DNA of 64,000 bases, from assembly GCF_014192225.1 (NCBI RefSeq), contig NZ_JACHXS010000010.1, forward strand, positions 186,001 to 250,000, in the 5' to 3' direction. Position 1 is the stretch's first letter. The number at the start of each line of letters is the position of its first letter. The position numbers were made by a program, and so were the translations under genes. Of the stretch, positions 53,960-63,013 are shown in pieces. The notes beneath the pieces were generated by a model. It was given only the letters and a program-made list of their open reading frames with translations, was not told the DNA's origin and searched no databases. The DNA comes from Pseudoduganella umbonata. GTDB taxonomy: Bacteria; Pseudomonadota; Gammaproteobacteria; Burkholderiales; Burkholderiaceae_D.

Positions 53960-55903
53960 ATGGACGCAATACCGGAGACCTTCCCCCGCCTGCTGCTCGA
54001 ACACGCGCGGACCCGGCCGCACAAGTGCGCGTACCGGGAAAAGCACCTGGGCATCTGGCAGGCCTGGACGTGGGCCCAGGCAAGCGATGAAGTGCGCGCG
54101 CTGGCCTGCGGCCTTGCCGCGCTCGGTTTCACGCGCGGCATGCACCTGGCCGTCATCGGCGACAACCGGCCGCGCCTGTACTGGGCGATGCTGGCCGCGC
54201 AATGCCTGGGCGGCGTGGCCGTGCCGCTGTACCAGGATGCGCCGGCGGCGGACATGGCCTATGTGCTGGAGAACGCCGAGATCCGCTACGCGGTCGTGGA
54301 AGACCAGGAACAGGTCGACAAGCTGCTCGAACTGCAGGCCGACTATGCCGGCATCGAGCACATCGCCTACGACGACGAGCGCGGCATGCGCCACTACCGC
54401 CAGAACGAACTGGTTTCCTACGCCCGCCTGCAGGAAGCGGGCCGCGCGTGGGACCAGGCCAACCCGGGCGCCTTCGATACCGCGCTGCAGGCGGGGAGCG
54501 GCCTGGACAACGCGGTGATCCTGTACACCTCCGGCACCACCGGCAAGCCGAAAGGCGTTTGCCAGACCCATGCGGCACTGATCGCCGCCGGCACCGGCGG
54601 TACCGGCTTCGAACGGCTGACGGACGACGAGAACGTGCTGTCCTACCTGCCGATGGCGTGGGTGGGCGACTGCCTGTTTTCGTTTGCCCAGGCGCTCGTG
54701 GCGGGCTTTACCGTGAACTGCCCGGAATCGTCGGAAACGGTGACGACCGACCTGCGCGAAATCGGCCCCAGCTATTATTTCGCGCCGCCGCGCATCTTCG
54801 AGAACATGCTGACGCAGGTAATGATCCGCATGGAGGATGCGGGGGCGCCGAAGCGCCGGATGTTCCATCACTTCATGGACGTGGCACGCCGCGTGGGCGC
54901 CGACATCCTCGACGGCCGCCCGGTCCCGGCGGCGGACCGGCTGCACTACGCGCTCGGCGACCTGCTCGTGTACGGACCGCTGAAGAACGTGCTCGGCCTG
55001 TCGCGGGTGCGCGTCGCCTACACGGCGGGCGCCGCCATCGGACCCGACCTGTTCCGCTTCTACCGCTCGATCGGCATCAACCTGAAGCAGTTCTACGGTT
55101 CCACAGAAACCTGCGCCTATATCTGCCTGCAGCCCGACGGCCAGATCAAGTTCGACAGCGTCGGCATGGCGGCGCCGGGCGTGGACGTGAAGCTGGCCGA
55201 CAACGGCGAAGTGCTGGTGAAGTCGCCCACGCTGATGAGCGGCTACTACAAGCGGCCCGACGCCACCGCGGAAGCGATCGATCCGCAAGGCTGGTTCCAC
55301 ACGGGCGATGCCGGCATCTTCGACGCCGACGGCCACCTGAAGATCATCGACCGCGCGGCGGACGTGGGCCGCCTGAACGGCGGGGCGATCTTCGCGCCGA
55401 ACTACATCGAGAACAAGCTGAAGTTCTTCCCGTTCATCAAGGAAGCGGTCGCGTTCGGCAATGGGCACGATACCGTGTGCGCGTTCCTGAACATCGACAT
55501 GGACGCGGTGGGCAACTGGGCCGAGCGGCGCAACTTCGCCTACTCCGGCTACACCGACCTGGCAGCCCACCCGCAGGTATATGAGCTCATGGCCGAATGC
55601 GTGGAAAAGGTGAATGCCGACCTGGCCGGCGATGCGGCGATGAGCGCCACGCAGATCCACCGCTTCCTCGTGCTGCACAAGGAGCTCGACCCGGACGACG
55701 ACGAACTGACCCGCACCCGCAAGGTGCGCCGCAAGTTCGTCGCCGAAAAATACCGCGTGCTGGTCGATGCGCTGTATGCGGGCCGCGCGTCGCAATACAT
55801 CGAGACGCAGGTGAAGTTCGAGGATGGCCGCAGCGGCATCGTGGCGGCCGACCTGCGCATTGCCGACAGCCGCGTACTGCCGCCCGTGCGGCGCGCGGCG
55901 TGA
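53960..55903 (+). CDS. AMP-dependent acyl-CoA ligase
   Basis: ATP-dependent ligase of the ANL superfamily, long-chain acyl-CoA synthetase-like. 647 residues. The P-loop YTSGTTGKPKG is at 189-199, then the adenylation motif FYGSTETCAY and GWFHTGDAGIFD. ATG 53960 follows GGGAGA; the upstream TTG is not needed. First gene of a seven-gene operon with liv-type ABC genes and a PaaK-like protein; it should activate the imported acid. Confidence 0.93.
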   Translation: MDAIPETFPRLLLEHARTRPHKCAYREKHLGIWQAWTWAQASDEVRALACGLAALGFTRGMHLAVIGDNRPRLYWAMLAAQCLGGVAVPLYQDAPAADMAYVLENAEIRYAVVEDQEQVDKLLELQADYAGIEHIAYDDERGMRHYRQNELVSYARLQEAGRAWDQANPGAFDTALQAGSGLDNAVILYTSGTTGKPKGVCQTHAALIAAGTGGTGFERLTDDENVLSYLPMAWVGDCLFSFAQALVAGFTVNCPESSETVTTDLREIGPSYYFAPPRIFENMLTQVMIRMEDAGAPKRRMFHHFMDVARRVGADILDGRPVPAADRLHYALGDLLVYGPLKNVLGLSRVRVAYTAGAAIGPDLFRFYRSIGINLKQFYGSTETCAYICLQPDGQIKFDSVGMAAPGVDVKLADNGEVLVKSPTLMSGYYKRPDATAEAIDPQGWFHTGDAGIFDADGHLKIIDRAADVGRLNGGAIFAPNYIENKLKFFPFIKEAVAFGNGHDTVCAFLNIDMDAVGNWAERRNFAYSGYTDLAAHPQVYELMAECVEKVNADLAGDAAMSATQIHRFLVLHKELDPDDDELTRTRKVRRKFVAEKYRVLVDALYAGRASQYIETQVKFEDGRSGIVAADLRIADSRVLPPVRRAA

Positions 55904-55917
55904 TGGGAGAAGCCACC

Positions 55918-56775
55918 ATGCTGATGAACGAACCCGATACGCTGTTCGGCGCGCGAAGGCAGGCCGGTCCCGTGATCCTCGACCTGCGCGACATCTCGCT
56001 GTCGTTCGGCGGCGTGAAGGCGCTGACCGGCATCTCCTTCGACGTGCGCGAACACGAGATCCGCGCCATCATCGGCCCGAACGGCGCCGGCAAGAGCTCG
56101 ATGCTGAACGTGATCAACGGCGTGTACCGCCCGCAGCAGGGCGAGATCGTGCTGCGCGGCCAGCACCGGCGCAACATGGACTGCCATGCTGCGGCCAGGT
56201 CCGGCATCGCGCGCACGTTCCAGAACATCGCGCTGTTCAAGGGCATGACGGTGCTGGACAACGTGATGACCGGCCGTAACCTCAAGATGAAGTCGAATTT
56301 CCTGCTGCAGGCGCTGTACTGGGGCCCGGCGCGGCGCGAGGAAATCGCCCACCGCCGCAAGGCCGAGGAAATCATCGACTTCCTCGAGATCCAGCACATC
56401 CGCAAGACGCCCGTGGGCCGGCTGCCGTACGGCCTGCAGAAGCGGGTCGAACTGGCCAGGGCGCTGGCCGCCGAACCGGAAATCCTGCTGCTGGACGAAC
56501 CGATGGCCGGCATGAACGTGGAGGAAAAGCAGGACATGTGCCGCTTCATCCTCGACGTCAACGACCAGTTCGGCACGACCATCGTGCTGATCGAGCACGA
56601 CATGGGGGTGGTGATGGATATCTCGGACCGGGTCGTCGTGCTCGACTACGGCAGGAAGATCGGCGACGGCACGCCGGACGAGGTGCGCAGCAATCCGGAA
56701 GTGATCAGGGCCTATCTTGGCGGCGTGGCGGATGGCGAGGCGAATGGCGTGGAAAGCGGCGGCCATGGACATTAA
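55918..56775 (+). CDS. livG: Branched-chain-type ABC transporter ATPase (LivG-like)
   Basis: 285 residues with Walker A GPNGAGKS (53-60), the LivG-type Q-loop region ARTFQNIALFKGMTV, a signature replaced by LPYGLQKRVELARAL as in LivG, and Walker B LLLDEPMAGM. I start it at ATG 55918 because GGGAGAAG lies 7-8 bases before it; ATG 55903 overlapping the ligase stop is the alternative. The C-terminal tail holds a 12-bp repeat and overlaps the permease gene by 11 bases. Confidence 0.9.
   Translation: MLMNEPDTLFGARRQAGPVILDLRDISLSFGGVKALTGISFDVREHEIRAIIGPNGAGKSSMLNVINGVYRPQQGEIVLRGQHRRNMDCHAAARSGIARTFQNIALFKGMTVLDNVMTGRNLKMKSNFLLQALYWGPARREEIAHRRKAEEIIDFLEIQHIRKTPVGRLPYGLQKRVELARALAAEPEILLLDEPMAGMNVEEKQDMCRFILDVNDQFGTTIVLIEHDMGVVMDISDRVVVLDYGRKIGDGTPDEVRSNPEVIRAYLGGVADGEANGVESGGHGH
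56722..56769 (+). repeat. Four degenerate 12-bp units at the 3' end of livG
   Basis: Codons read GVAD, GEAN, GVES, GGHG immediately before the stop: a Gly-led 4-residue period in a tail not needed for LivG function. The last unit overlaps the start of the permease gene. Confidence 0.65.
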
Positions 56776-57667
56776 TTTCTTCTTCGAAGTCCTGATCGGC
56801 GGCCTGCTGTCGGGCGTGATGTATGCGCTGGTGGCGATCGGCTTCGTGCTGATCTACAAGGCTTCCGGCGTGTTCAATTTTGCCCAGGGCGCCATGGTGT
56901 TCTTCGCGGCGCTGACGTGCGTGGGCATGATGGACAAGTTCGGCATGTCGCTGTGGCTGGCGATTCCCTGCACCGTGGTGGCGATGATCGTCCTGGGCAT
57001 CGCCATCGAGCGCGTGGTGCTGCGCCCGCTGGTGAACCAGCCGGAAATCACGCTGTTCATGGCCACCATCGGCCTGGCTTTTTTCCTCGAAGGCCTGGCG
57101 CAGCTGCTGTGGGGTTCGCAGGTACACCAGTTGCCGCTGCCGATCGAGGATGTGCCGATGCAGTCGCTGCTGGACCGCTTCAACATCGTGGTGTCGCAGT
57201 TCGACGTGATCGCCGCCATCATCTGCGGCGTGATGGTTGCCGTGCTGGCGCTGCTGTTCGCGAAGACCAGGGTCGGCCGCGCGCTGCGGGCCGTGGCGGA
57301 CGACCACCAGGCCGCGCAGGCCGTCGGCATCCCGCTGCAGCGCATCTGGGCCATCCTGTGGGCGGTGGCCGGCGTGGTGGCCCTCGTGGCGGGCCTGTTG
57401 TGGGGCGCGCGGAACGGCGTGCAGTTCGCGCTGACGTTCATCGCCCTGAAAGCCCTGCCGGTGCTGATCCTGGGCGGCTTCACGTCGGTGCCCGGCGCCA
57501 TCGTCGGCGGCCTGATCATCGGTGCCTCCGAGAAGCTGGCCGAGGTCTATATCGGGCCGCTGGTCGGCGGCGGCATCGAAGGCTGGTTCCCCTACGTGCT
57601 GGCGCTGCTGTTCCTGCTGGTCCGCCCGGAAGGGCTGTTCGGCGAAAAGATCATCCGGAGGATCTGA
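56765..57667 (+). CDS. livH: Branched-chain-type ABC transporter permease (LivH-like)
   Basis: 300-residue permease with about eight membrane helices, starting MDINFFFEVLIGGLLSGVMYALVAIGFVLIYKASGVFNFAQG, diagnostic of LivH, and later the EAA-like loop RALRAVADDHQAAQAVGIP. ATG 56765 lies inside livG, overlapping it by 11 bases, so translation is coupled. Confidence 0.93.
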   Translation: MDINFFFEVLIGGLLSGVMYALVAIGFVLIYKASGVFNFAQGAMVFFAALTCVGMMDKFGMSLWLAIPCTVVAMIVLGIAIERVVLRPLVNQPEITLFMATIGLAFFLEGLAQLLWGSQVHQLPLPIEDVPMQSLLDRFNIVVSQFDVIAAIICGVMVAVLALLFAKTRVGRALRAVADDHQAAQAVGIPLQRIWAILWAVAGVVALVAGLLWGARNGVQFALTFIALKALPVLILGGFTSVPGAIVGGLIIGASEKLAEVYIGPLVGGGIEGWFPYVLALLFLLVRPEGLFGEKIIRRI

Positions 57668-57668
57668 C

Positions 57669-58727
57669 ATGTTCTATCGCGAAGCCGGGCAATTCCGCAC
57701 CACCTACGAAGCCGACGGCCAGTTGCTGCCGATCCGGCAGGACCGCATCGCGCTGATCGCCACGCTGGCCGTCGCCGTGCTGGCGGTGCCGCTCCTTGCT
57801 TCGCCCTATCTGCTGTCGGCCATCCTGATCCCGTTCCTGATCTTCGCGCTGGCCGCGCTGGGCCTGAACATCCTCACCGGCTATGCCGGCCAGCTATCGC
57901 TGGGCACCGCCGCCTTCATGGCGGTCGGCGCGTTCGCGTCGTGGAATTTCGTCGCGCGCATTCCCGGCATCCCGATGCTGCTCGCCTTCGTGCTGGGCGG
58001 CCTGTGCGCGGCCCTCGTCGGCATCGCATTCGGCCTGCCGTCGCTGCGCATCCGCGGCTTCTACCTGGCCGCGGCCACGCTGGCCACCCAATTCTTCGTG
58101 ATCTGGTGCCTGACCAAGATTTCATGGCTGACCGGCGGCAGCGCTTCCGGCGTGATCACCGCCCAGCGCATCGAGATCATGGGCTACGCCTTCGATACGC
58201 CGCAGCGCAAGTACGTGCTGGTCCTGCTGGTGGTGGCACTGATGGCGCTGCTGGCGAAAAACCTGGTGCGCTCGAACGTGGGCCGCTCGTGGATGGCGGT
58301 GCGGGACATGGACATGGCCGCCGAGGTGATCGGCATTCGCCCGATGCGCACGAAACTGCTGGCCTTCGCCGTCAGCTCGTTTTATTGCGGCGTGGCCGGC
58401 GCGCTGTATGCATTCGCCTACCTGGGCACGGTGGAGCCGGAAGCGTACAGCCTGGACCTGTCGTTCCGCATCCTGTTCATGATCATCATCGGCGGCGTGG
58501 GTTCGATCCTCGGTTCCTTCCTGGGCGCGGCGTTCATCGTGCTGCTGCCGGTGTTCCTGAACATCGCCGCGCACGGCCTCGCGCTGCCCACCAGCGTGGC
58601 ATCGAACCTGGAACTGATGGTGTTCGGCGCGCTGATCATCTTCTTCCTGATCGTGGAACCGCACGGCCTGGCGCGCCTGTGGCAGATCGGCAAGGAAAAG
58701 CTGCGCCTGTGGCCATTCCCCCATTAA
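57669..58727 (+). CDS. livM: Branched-chain-type ABC transporter permease (LivM-like)
   Basis: 352 residues with about nine or ten helices; ALGLNILTGYAGQLSLGTAAFMAVGA and RSWMAVRDMDMAAEVIGIRPMRTKLLAF are family signatures. ATG 57669 follows the livH stop at one base. Partner of LivH in the membrane. Confidence 0.94.
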   Translation: MFYREAGQFRTTYEADGQLLPIRQDRIALIATLAVAVLAVPLLASPYLLSAILIPFLIFALAALGLNILTGYAGQLSLGTAAFMAVGAFASWNFVARIPGIPMLLAFVLGGLCAALVGIAFGLPSLRIRGFYLAAATLATQFFVIWCLTKISWLTGGSASGVITAQRIEIMGYAFDTPQRKYVLVLLVVALMALLAKNLVRSNVGRSWMAVRDMDMAAEVIGIRPMRTKLLAFAVSSFYCGVAGALYAFAYLGTVEPEAYSLDLSFRILFMIIIGGVGSILGSFLGAAFIVLLPVFLNIAAHGLALPTSVASNLELMVFGALIIFFLIVEPHGLARLWQIGKEKLRLWPFPH

Positions 58728-58749
58728 AAATATTCCAAAGGAGACCATC

Positions 58750-60045
58750 ATGAAGCTGTTGCGTTCCATCGTTATCGGCACCCTCGTTGCCGGCGCCATT
58801 GCTCCCGCCTTCGCGCAGGAACAGTTCGTCGCCCTGCCGTCGTACCGCGTGGGCCCGTATGCGTCGGGAGGCTCCGGCTTCTATGGCGGCATCATCGACT
58901 ATTTTTCGCTCGTCAACGCGGCCGGCGGCGTCAACGGCGTCAAGATCGCGTGGCAGGAGTGCGAGACCGAATACAACCCGTCGCGCGGCGTGGAGTGCTA
59001 TGAGCGGCTGAAAACCCAGCGCGGCGGCGCCACGCTCGTGGAACCGCTGTCGACCAGCATCGCCTACGGCATCCTCGACCGCATCCCGCAGGACAAGATC
59101 CCGATGACGATGCTGGGCTACGGCCGCTCGGATGCGGCCAACGGCAAGGTCTTTCCCTATGTGTTCCCGCTCATTTCCAGCTACTGGAGCCAGGCCGCCG
59201 CGATGGTGAAATACCTGGCGGACAAGAACGGCGGTTCGCTGAAGGGCAAGAAGATCGTGCACCTGTATCACGATTCCGCGTTCGGCAAGGAACCGCTGCC
59301 CGTGCTGGAAGCGCTGGCGAAGCAGCAGGGGTTCGAACTGGTGAAGGTCCCGGTGGCGCCGCCGGGCAGCGAGCAGCAGGCGCAGTGGCTGCAGATCCGC
59401 CAGGCGCGGCCCGATCACGTGATCCTGTGGGGCTGGGGCGTGATGAATTCGGTGGCGATCAAGACCGCGCAGCGCAACGGCTTCCCGCGTGAAAAAATCC
59501 TCGGCGTATGGTGGGCCGGCTCCGAAGAGGACACCGTGCCGTCCGGCGACGCGGCCAAGGGATACACGGCGATGTCGTTCAATACGCCGGGCAATTACCC
59601 GGTACTCGACGAGATCCGCGCGAAACTGTACAAGACCGGCAAGGGCAACCTGTCCGACCAGGCGCGCATCGGTTCCGTGTACCACATGCGCGGCGTCACG
59701 GCCGGCATCCTGTTCGTCGAGGCGATGCGCACCGCGCAGGAGAAATTCGGCAAGGGTAAACCCGTCACCGGCGAGCAGATGCGCTGGGGTCTGGAACACC
59801 TGAACATCGACGCGGCGCGGCAGAAGGCGGTGGGCGCGGCAAACATGTTCCCCACCGTGAAGACGAGCTGCGAGGACCATGAAGGTTCCGGCGCCGTGAA
59901 GGTGCAGCAGTGGGACGGCAGGAAGTGGAATGCCATCACGCCGAACTGGATCGTGGGCGACCGCGCGCTGGTGAAGAAGCTGATCGACGAATCGTCCGGC
60001 AAGTACGCGGCGGAGAAGAACATCAAGCCGGCCTGCATGCCATGA
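58750..60045 (+). CDS. ABC transporter periplasmic substrate-binding protein (LivK-like)
   Basis: 431 residues: signal peptide MKLLRSIVIGTLVAGAIAPAFA, then a type I periplasmic-binding fold (DYFSLVNAAGGVNGVKIAW, IVHLYHDSAFGKEPLPVLEALAK). Larger than LivK and related to binding proteins of aromatic/amide-type branched-chain importers. ATG 58750 follows AAAGGAGACC. Determines what the importer takes up; ligand cannot be read from sequence. Confidence 0.92.
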   Translation: MKLLRSIVIGTLVAGAIAPAFAQEQFVALPSYRVGPYASGGSGFYGGIIDYFSLVNAAGGVNGVKIAWQECETEYNPSRGVECYERLKTQRGGATLVEPLSTSIAYGILDRIPQDKIPMTMLGYGRSDAANGKVFPYVFPLISSYWSQAAAMVKYLADKNGGSLKGKKIVHLYHDSAFGKEPLPVLEALAKQQGFELVKVPVAPPGSEQQAQWLQIRQARPDHVILWGWGVMNSVAIKTAQRNGFPREKILGVWWAGSEEDTVPSGDAAKGYTAMSFNTPGNYPVLDEIRAKLYKTGKGNLSDQARIGSVYHMRGVTAGILFVEAMRTAQEKFGKGKPVTGEQMRWGLEHLNIDAARQKAVGAANMFPTVKTSCEDHEGSGAVKVQQWDGRKWNAITPNWIVGDRALVKKLIDESSGKYAAEKNIKPACMP

Positions 60046-60842
60046 GCACGCTGTCGGTCAACAATATCGAGGTGATCTACGACCACGTGATTCTGGTGCT
60101 GAAAGGCGTGTCGCTGGAAGTGCCGCAAGGTGCCATCGTGGCGCTGCTGGGCGCCAACGGCGCCGGCAAATCGACCACGCTGAAGACGATCTCCACGCTG
60201 CTGCGCGGCGAACGGGGCGACGTGACGAAAGGCGAGGTGCGCTTCAACGGCGAGCGCGTGGACCAGCTGACGCCGAACGCGCTGGTGACGCGCGGCCTGG
60301 CGCAGGTGATGGAAGGCCGCCACTGCTTCGGCCATCTGACGATCGAGGAAAACCTGCTGACCGGCGCGTACACGTGCAGGCAGTCGCGCGCCCAGTTGCG
60401 CGAAGCGCTGGAGCGCGTCTACCACTATTTTCCGCGGCTCAAGGAGCGGCGCACCAGCCAGGCCGGCTATACGTCCGGCGGCGAACAGCAGATGTGCGCG
60501 ATCGGCCGCGCGCTGATGGCCAAGCCGACGATGATCCTGCTGGACGAGCCGTCGATGGGCATTGCGCCGCAGATCGTCGAGGAGATCTTCGGCATCGTCA
60601 AGGATCTCAACACGCGCGAGAACGTGTCGTTCCTGCTGGCCGAACAGAACACGATGGTGGCGCTGCGCTACGCGGACTTCGGCTACATCCTCGAGAACGG
60701 CCGGGTGGTGATGGAAGGTGCCGCCGCGGAACTGGCGGCCAACGAAGACGTGAAGGAATTCTACCTGGGCGTATCCGGCGCGGGCCGCAAGAACTTCCGC
60801 GACCAGAAATTCTACAAACGGCGCAAGCGCTGGCTTTCGTGA
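60042..60842 (+). CDS. livF: Branched-chain-type ABC transporter ATPase (LivF-like)
   Basis: 266 residues with Walker A GANGAGKS (37-44), QVMEGRHCFGHLTIEENLL, the signature YTSGGEQQM and Walker B ILLDEPSMG. ATG overlaps the binding-protein stop by four bases. Longer than LivF (about 237) because of a basic C-terminal extension (FRDQKFYKRRKRWLS). Confidence 0.93.
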   Translation: MSTLSVNNIEVIYDHVILVLKGVSLEVPQGAIVALLGANGAGKSTTLKTISTLLRGERGDVTKGEVRFNGERVDQLTPNALVTRGLAQVMEGRHCFGHLTIEENLLTGAYTCRQSRAQLREALERVYHYFPRLKERRTSQAGYTSGGEQQMCAIGRALMAKPTMILLDEPSMGIAPQIVEEIFGIVKDLNTRENVSFLLAEQNTMVALRYADFGYILENGRVVMEGAAAELAANEDVKEFYLGVSGAGRKNFRDQKFYKRRKRWLS

Positions 60843-60935
60843 GGTGGCTGTGTTGAATATCGCAAAGGCGAAAAAACCGTGCGCCGCCCTGCCCGGCGCG
60901 AAGAAGCTGCAAAAGCAAATTGCGGAAGGCGCCCC

Positions 60936-62192
60936 ATGAATCCCGGCACGCTGGACGACCTGGAAATCCGCGATCCGCAGGACCGCGAACGCGACCTGAT
61001 GCGGCGCCTGCCCGCATTGCTGCAACAGGCACAGTCGGCTTCCGGCTGGGCGCGCATCCTGCAAGGCGTGGACGCCGGCGCCATCGACCACCGCGCCGCG
61101 CTGGCGCAGTTGCCCGTCACGCGCAAGTCGCAGCTGAAGGAGCTGCAGCAGCACGATGGCCCGTTTGGCGGGCTGACGAGCACCGCGCCGCGCGCGCTGT
61201 CGCGCATCTGCATGTCGCCGGGGCCGATCTTCGATCCGCAAGGCCACTCCGCCGACTGGTGGCGCTTCGCGAGGCCGATGTACGCGGCCGGCGTGCGGGC
61301 CGGCGGGCTGCTGCAGAACTGCTTTTCGTACCACTTCACGCCGGCCGCGTTCATGGTCGAAAGTGGTGCCGCGCGGATCGGCTGCACGGTGATCCCGGCC
61401 GGCAGCGGCCAGACGGAACTGCAGGTACAGGCCATGGCGGCGCTGCGGCCGGATACCTATGTCGGCACGCCGTCGTTCCTGAAGATCATCCTTGAGAAGG
61501 CCTCGGAAACGGGGACGGACGTGTCGAGCCTGACGCATGCGCTGGTGTCGGCCGAGGCGCTGCCCGATTCGCTGCGCAAGTGGTTCGCCGAGCATGGCGT
61601 GCCGCACGTATGCCAGGCCTATGCGTCGGCCGATGCCGGCAACATCGCCTACGAAACGCGCACCGGCGGCGCGCTCAATCCGGGCATGGTGCTGGACGAG
61701 GACGTGATTCTCGAGATCGTCAGGCCCGGCACCGGCGACCCCGTGGCGCCGGGCGAGGTGGGCGAAGTGGTGCTCACGGTGTTCAACCCGGACTATCCGC
61801 TGGTCCGCTTCGCCACCGGCGATCTGTCCGCGCTGCTGGCCGACGCGGCGCCATCGCCGTGCGGCCGCACCAACGTGCGCATCCGCGGCTGGCTGGGCCG
61901 CGCGGACCAGACCACCAAGGTGCGCGCCATGTTCGTGCATCCGGCGCAGGTGCACGATGTGGCGCGCCGCCACGGCGTGGCGAAAGCGCGGCTGGTGGTG
62001 ACGGGCACGATCGCCGATGAAACGATGACGCTGCAGTGCGAAGTGGACGATCCGGCAACGGCCGGCGATGGCGCGGCGATCGTCGCCACGCTGCGCGACG
62101 TCACCAAGCTGCGTGGCGAAGTCCAGTTCGTGCAGCGCGGCAGCCTGCCCAACGACGGCAAGGTGATCGACGACCGGCGCGACTACACTTGA
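60936..62192 (+). CDS. Phenylacetate-CoA ligase-like protein with altered phosphate loop
   Basis: 418 residues related to PaaK-type ligases by YVGTPSFLKIILEKA, SAEALPDSLRKWF, CQAYASADAGNIAYET and LVRFATGDLSAL. The usual SSGTTGxP phosphate loop is absent; CMSPGPI (92-98) occupies the place. Either a divergent adenylating enzyme or one that has lost ATP use. ATG 60936 follows GGAAGG. Last gene of the operon. Confidence 0.8.
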   Translation: MNPGTLDDLEIRDPQDRERDLMRRLPALLQQAQSASGWARILQGVDAGAIDHRAALAQLPVTRKSQLKELQQHDGPFGGLTSTAPRALSRICMSPGPIFDPQGHSADWWRFARPMYAAGVRAGGLLQNCFSYHFTPAAFMVESGAARIGCTVIPAGSGQTELQVQAMAALRPDTYVGTPSFLKIILEKASETGTDVSSLTHALVSAEALPDSLRKWFAEHGVPHVCQAYASADAGNIAYETRTGGALNPGMVLDEDVILEIVRPGTGDPVAPGEVGEVVLTVFNPDYPLVRFATGDLSALLADAAPSPCGRTNVRIRGWLGRADQTTKVRAMFVHPAQVHDVARRHGVAKARLVVTGTIADETMTLQCEVDDPATAGDGAAIVATLRDVTKLRGEVQFVQRGSLPNDGKVIDDRRDYT

Positions 62193-62223
62193 GATGCGCA
62201 GCCGGGAGGCGCAGCCGCATGAA

Positions 62224-62235
62224 GCCGAGCTCGGC
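62224..62235. other. Perfect 12-bp palindrome after the PaaK-like gene
   Basis: GCCGAGCTCGGC, in the 145-bp gap between the PaaK-like gene and hpt. No T-run follows. It may be a transcription or mRNA end signal or chance. Confidence 0.35.
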
Positions 62236-62337
62236 CGATACACTGTGCTCATACAGCCAGTACCATTGAAACGGGCCCGGACAACCGCTGCGTAATCGCG
62301 GATAATTGGCGCACTTTTCAACTGTACTTTCCACGCC

Positions 62338-62910
62338 ATGCAACAAATTCATCATCAACGGGCCCGCGCGCTGCTGGACAACGCCGAGGAAATCTTTACC
62401 GCCCAGCAGGTGTCCGACGCCGTGCGCCAGGTGGCCGACGACCTGAACGCACGCTTCAACCAGCTCGAGGAATTCCCGCTCGTGCTCGGCGTGATGGGCG
62501 GCGCCGTCGTCTTCACCGGCAACCTGCTGCCGCAGCTGACCTTCCCGCTCGAGTTCGACTACATCCACGTCAGCCGCTACGGCGACGAAGACCGCGGCGG
62601 CGAAGTGGTGTGGAAGGTAGTGCCCCGCTCGAACGTTGCGGGCCGCACCGTGATCGTCGTCGACGACATCCTCGACGAAGGCGAAACGCTGGCCCACGTG
62701 AAGCAGCGCCTGCTGGACATGGGCGCGAAGGAAGTCGTCATCGTCGTGTTCGCGGACAAGGCGATCGGCAAGACCAAGCCGGTAAAACCCGACCTGGTGG
62801 GCCTGGTGATCCCGAACCGTTTCGTAGTCGGCTACGGCATGGATGCCTACAACTACTGGCGCAACCTGCCCGGCCTGTGGGCGCTCAACAACGCCGATTT
62901 GTCGAGTTGA
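62338..62910 (+). CDS. hpt: Hypoxanthine-guanine phosphoribosyltransferase
   Basis: Purine salvage enzyme, 190 residues. The PRPP-binding motif is VIVVDDILDEGETLAHV (about 105-120), with GVMGGAVVFTGNLL and FDYIHVSRYGDE upstream. Longer than E. coli Hpt and of the beta-proteobacterial type. ATG 62338; a GATAAT -10 lies near 62301. Separate from the transport operon. Confidence 0.9.
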   Translation: MQQIHHQRARALLDNAEEIFTAQQVSDAVRQVADDLNARFNQLEEFPLVLGVMGGAVVFTGNLLPQLTFPLEFDYIHVSRYGDEDRGGEVVWKVVPRSNVAGRTVIVVDDILDEGETLAHVKQRLLDMGAKEVVIVVFADKAIGKTKPVKPDLVGLVIPNRFVVGYGMDAYNYWRNLPGLWALNNADLSS

Positions 62911-63013
62911 CACCCTTGATCGGGGCGGCAAGTACTCCCACCTAAGGCCAATGGGCACCGCGGGTTGTCTGGCATACCATTTTCGCCACTGACAACCACA
63001 CAAGGTGCCCATC

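Noticed and set aside
62245..62270. LexA box near CTGTGCTCATACAG
   Set aside because: The spacer between CTGT and ACAG is 6 instead of 8 bases, and no SOS gene follows.
59595..62339. 914-residue minus-strand reading frame opposite the binding protein, livF and PaaK-like genes
   Set aside because: Shadow frame: His/Arg/Gln-rich, no motifs, covers three well-supported plus-strand genes.
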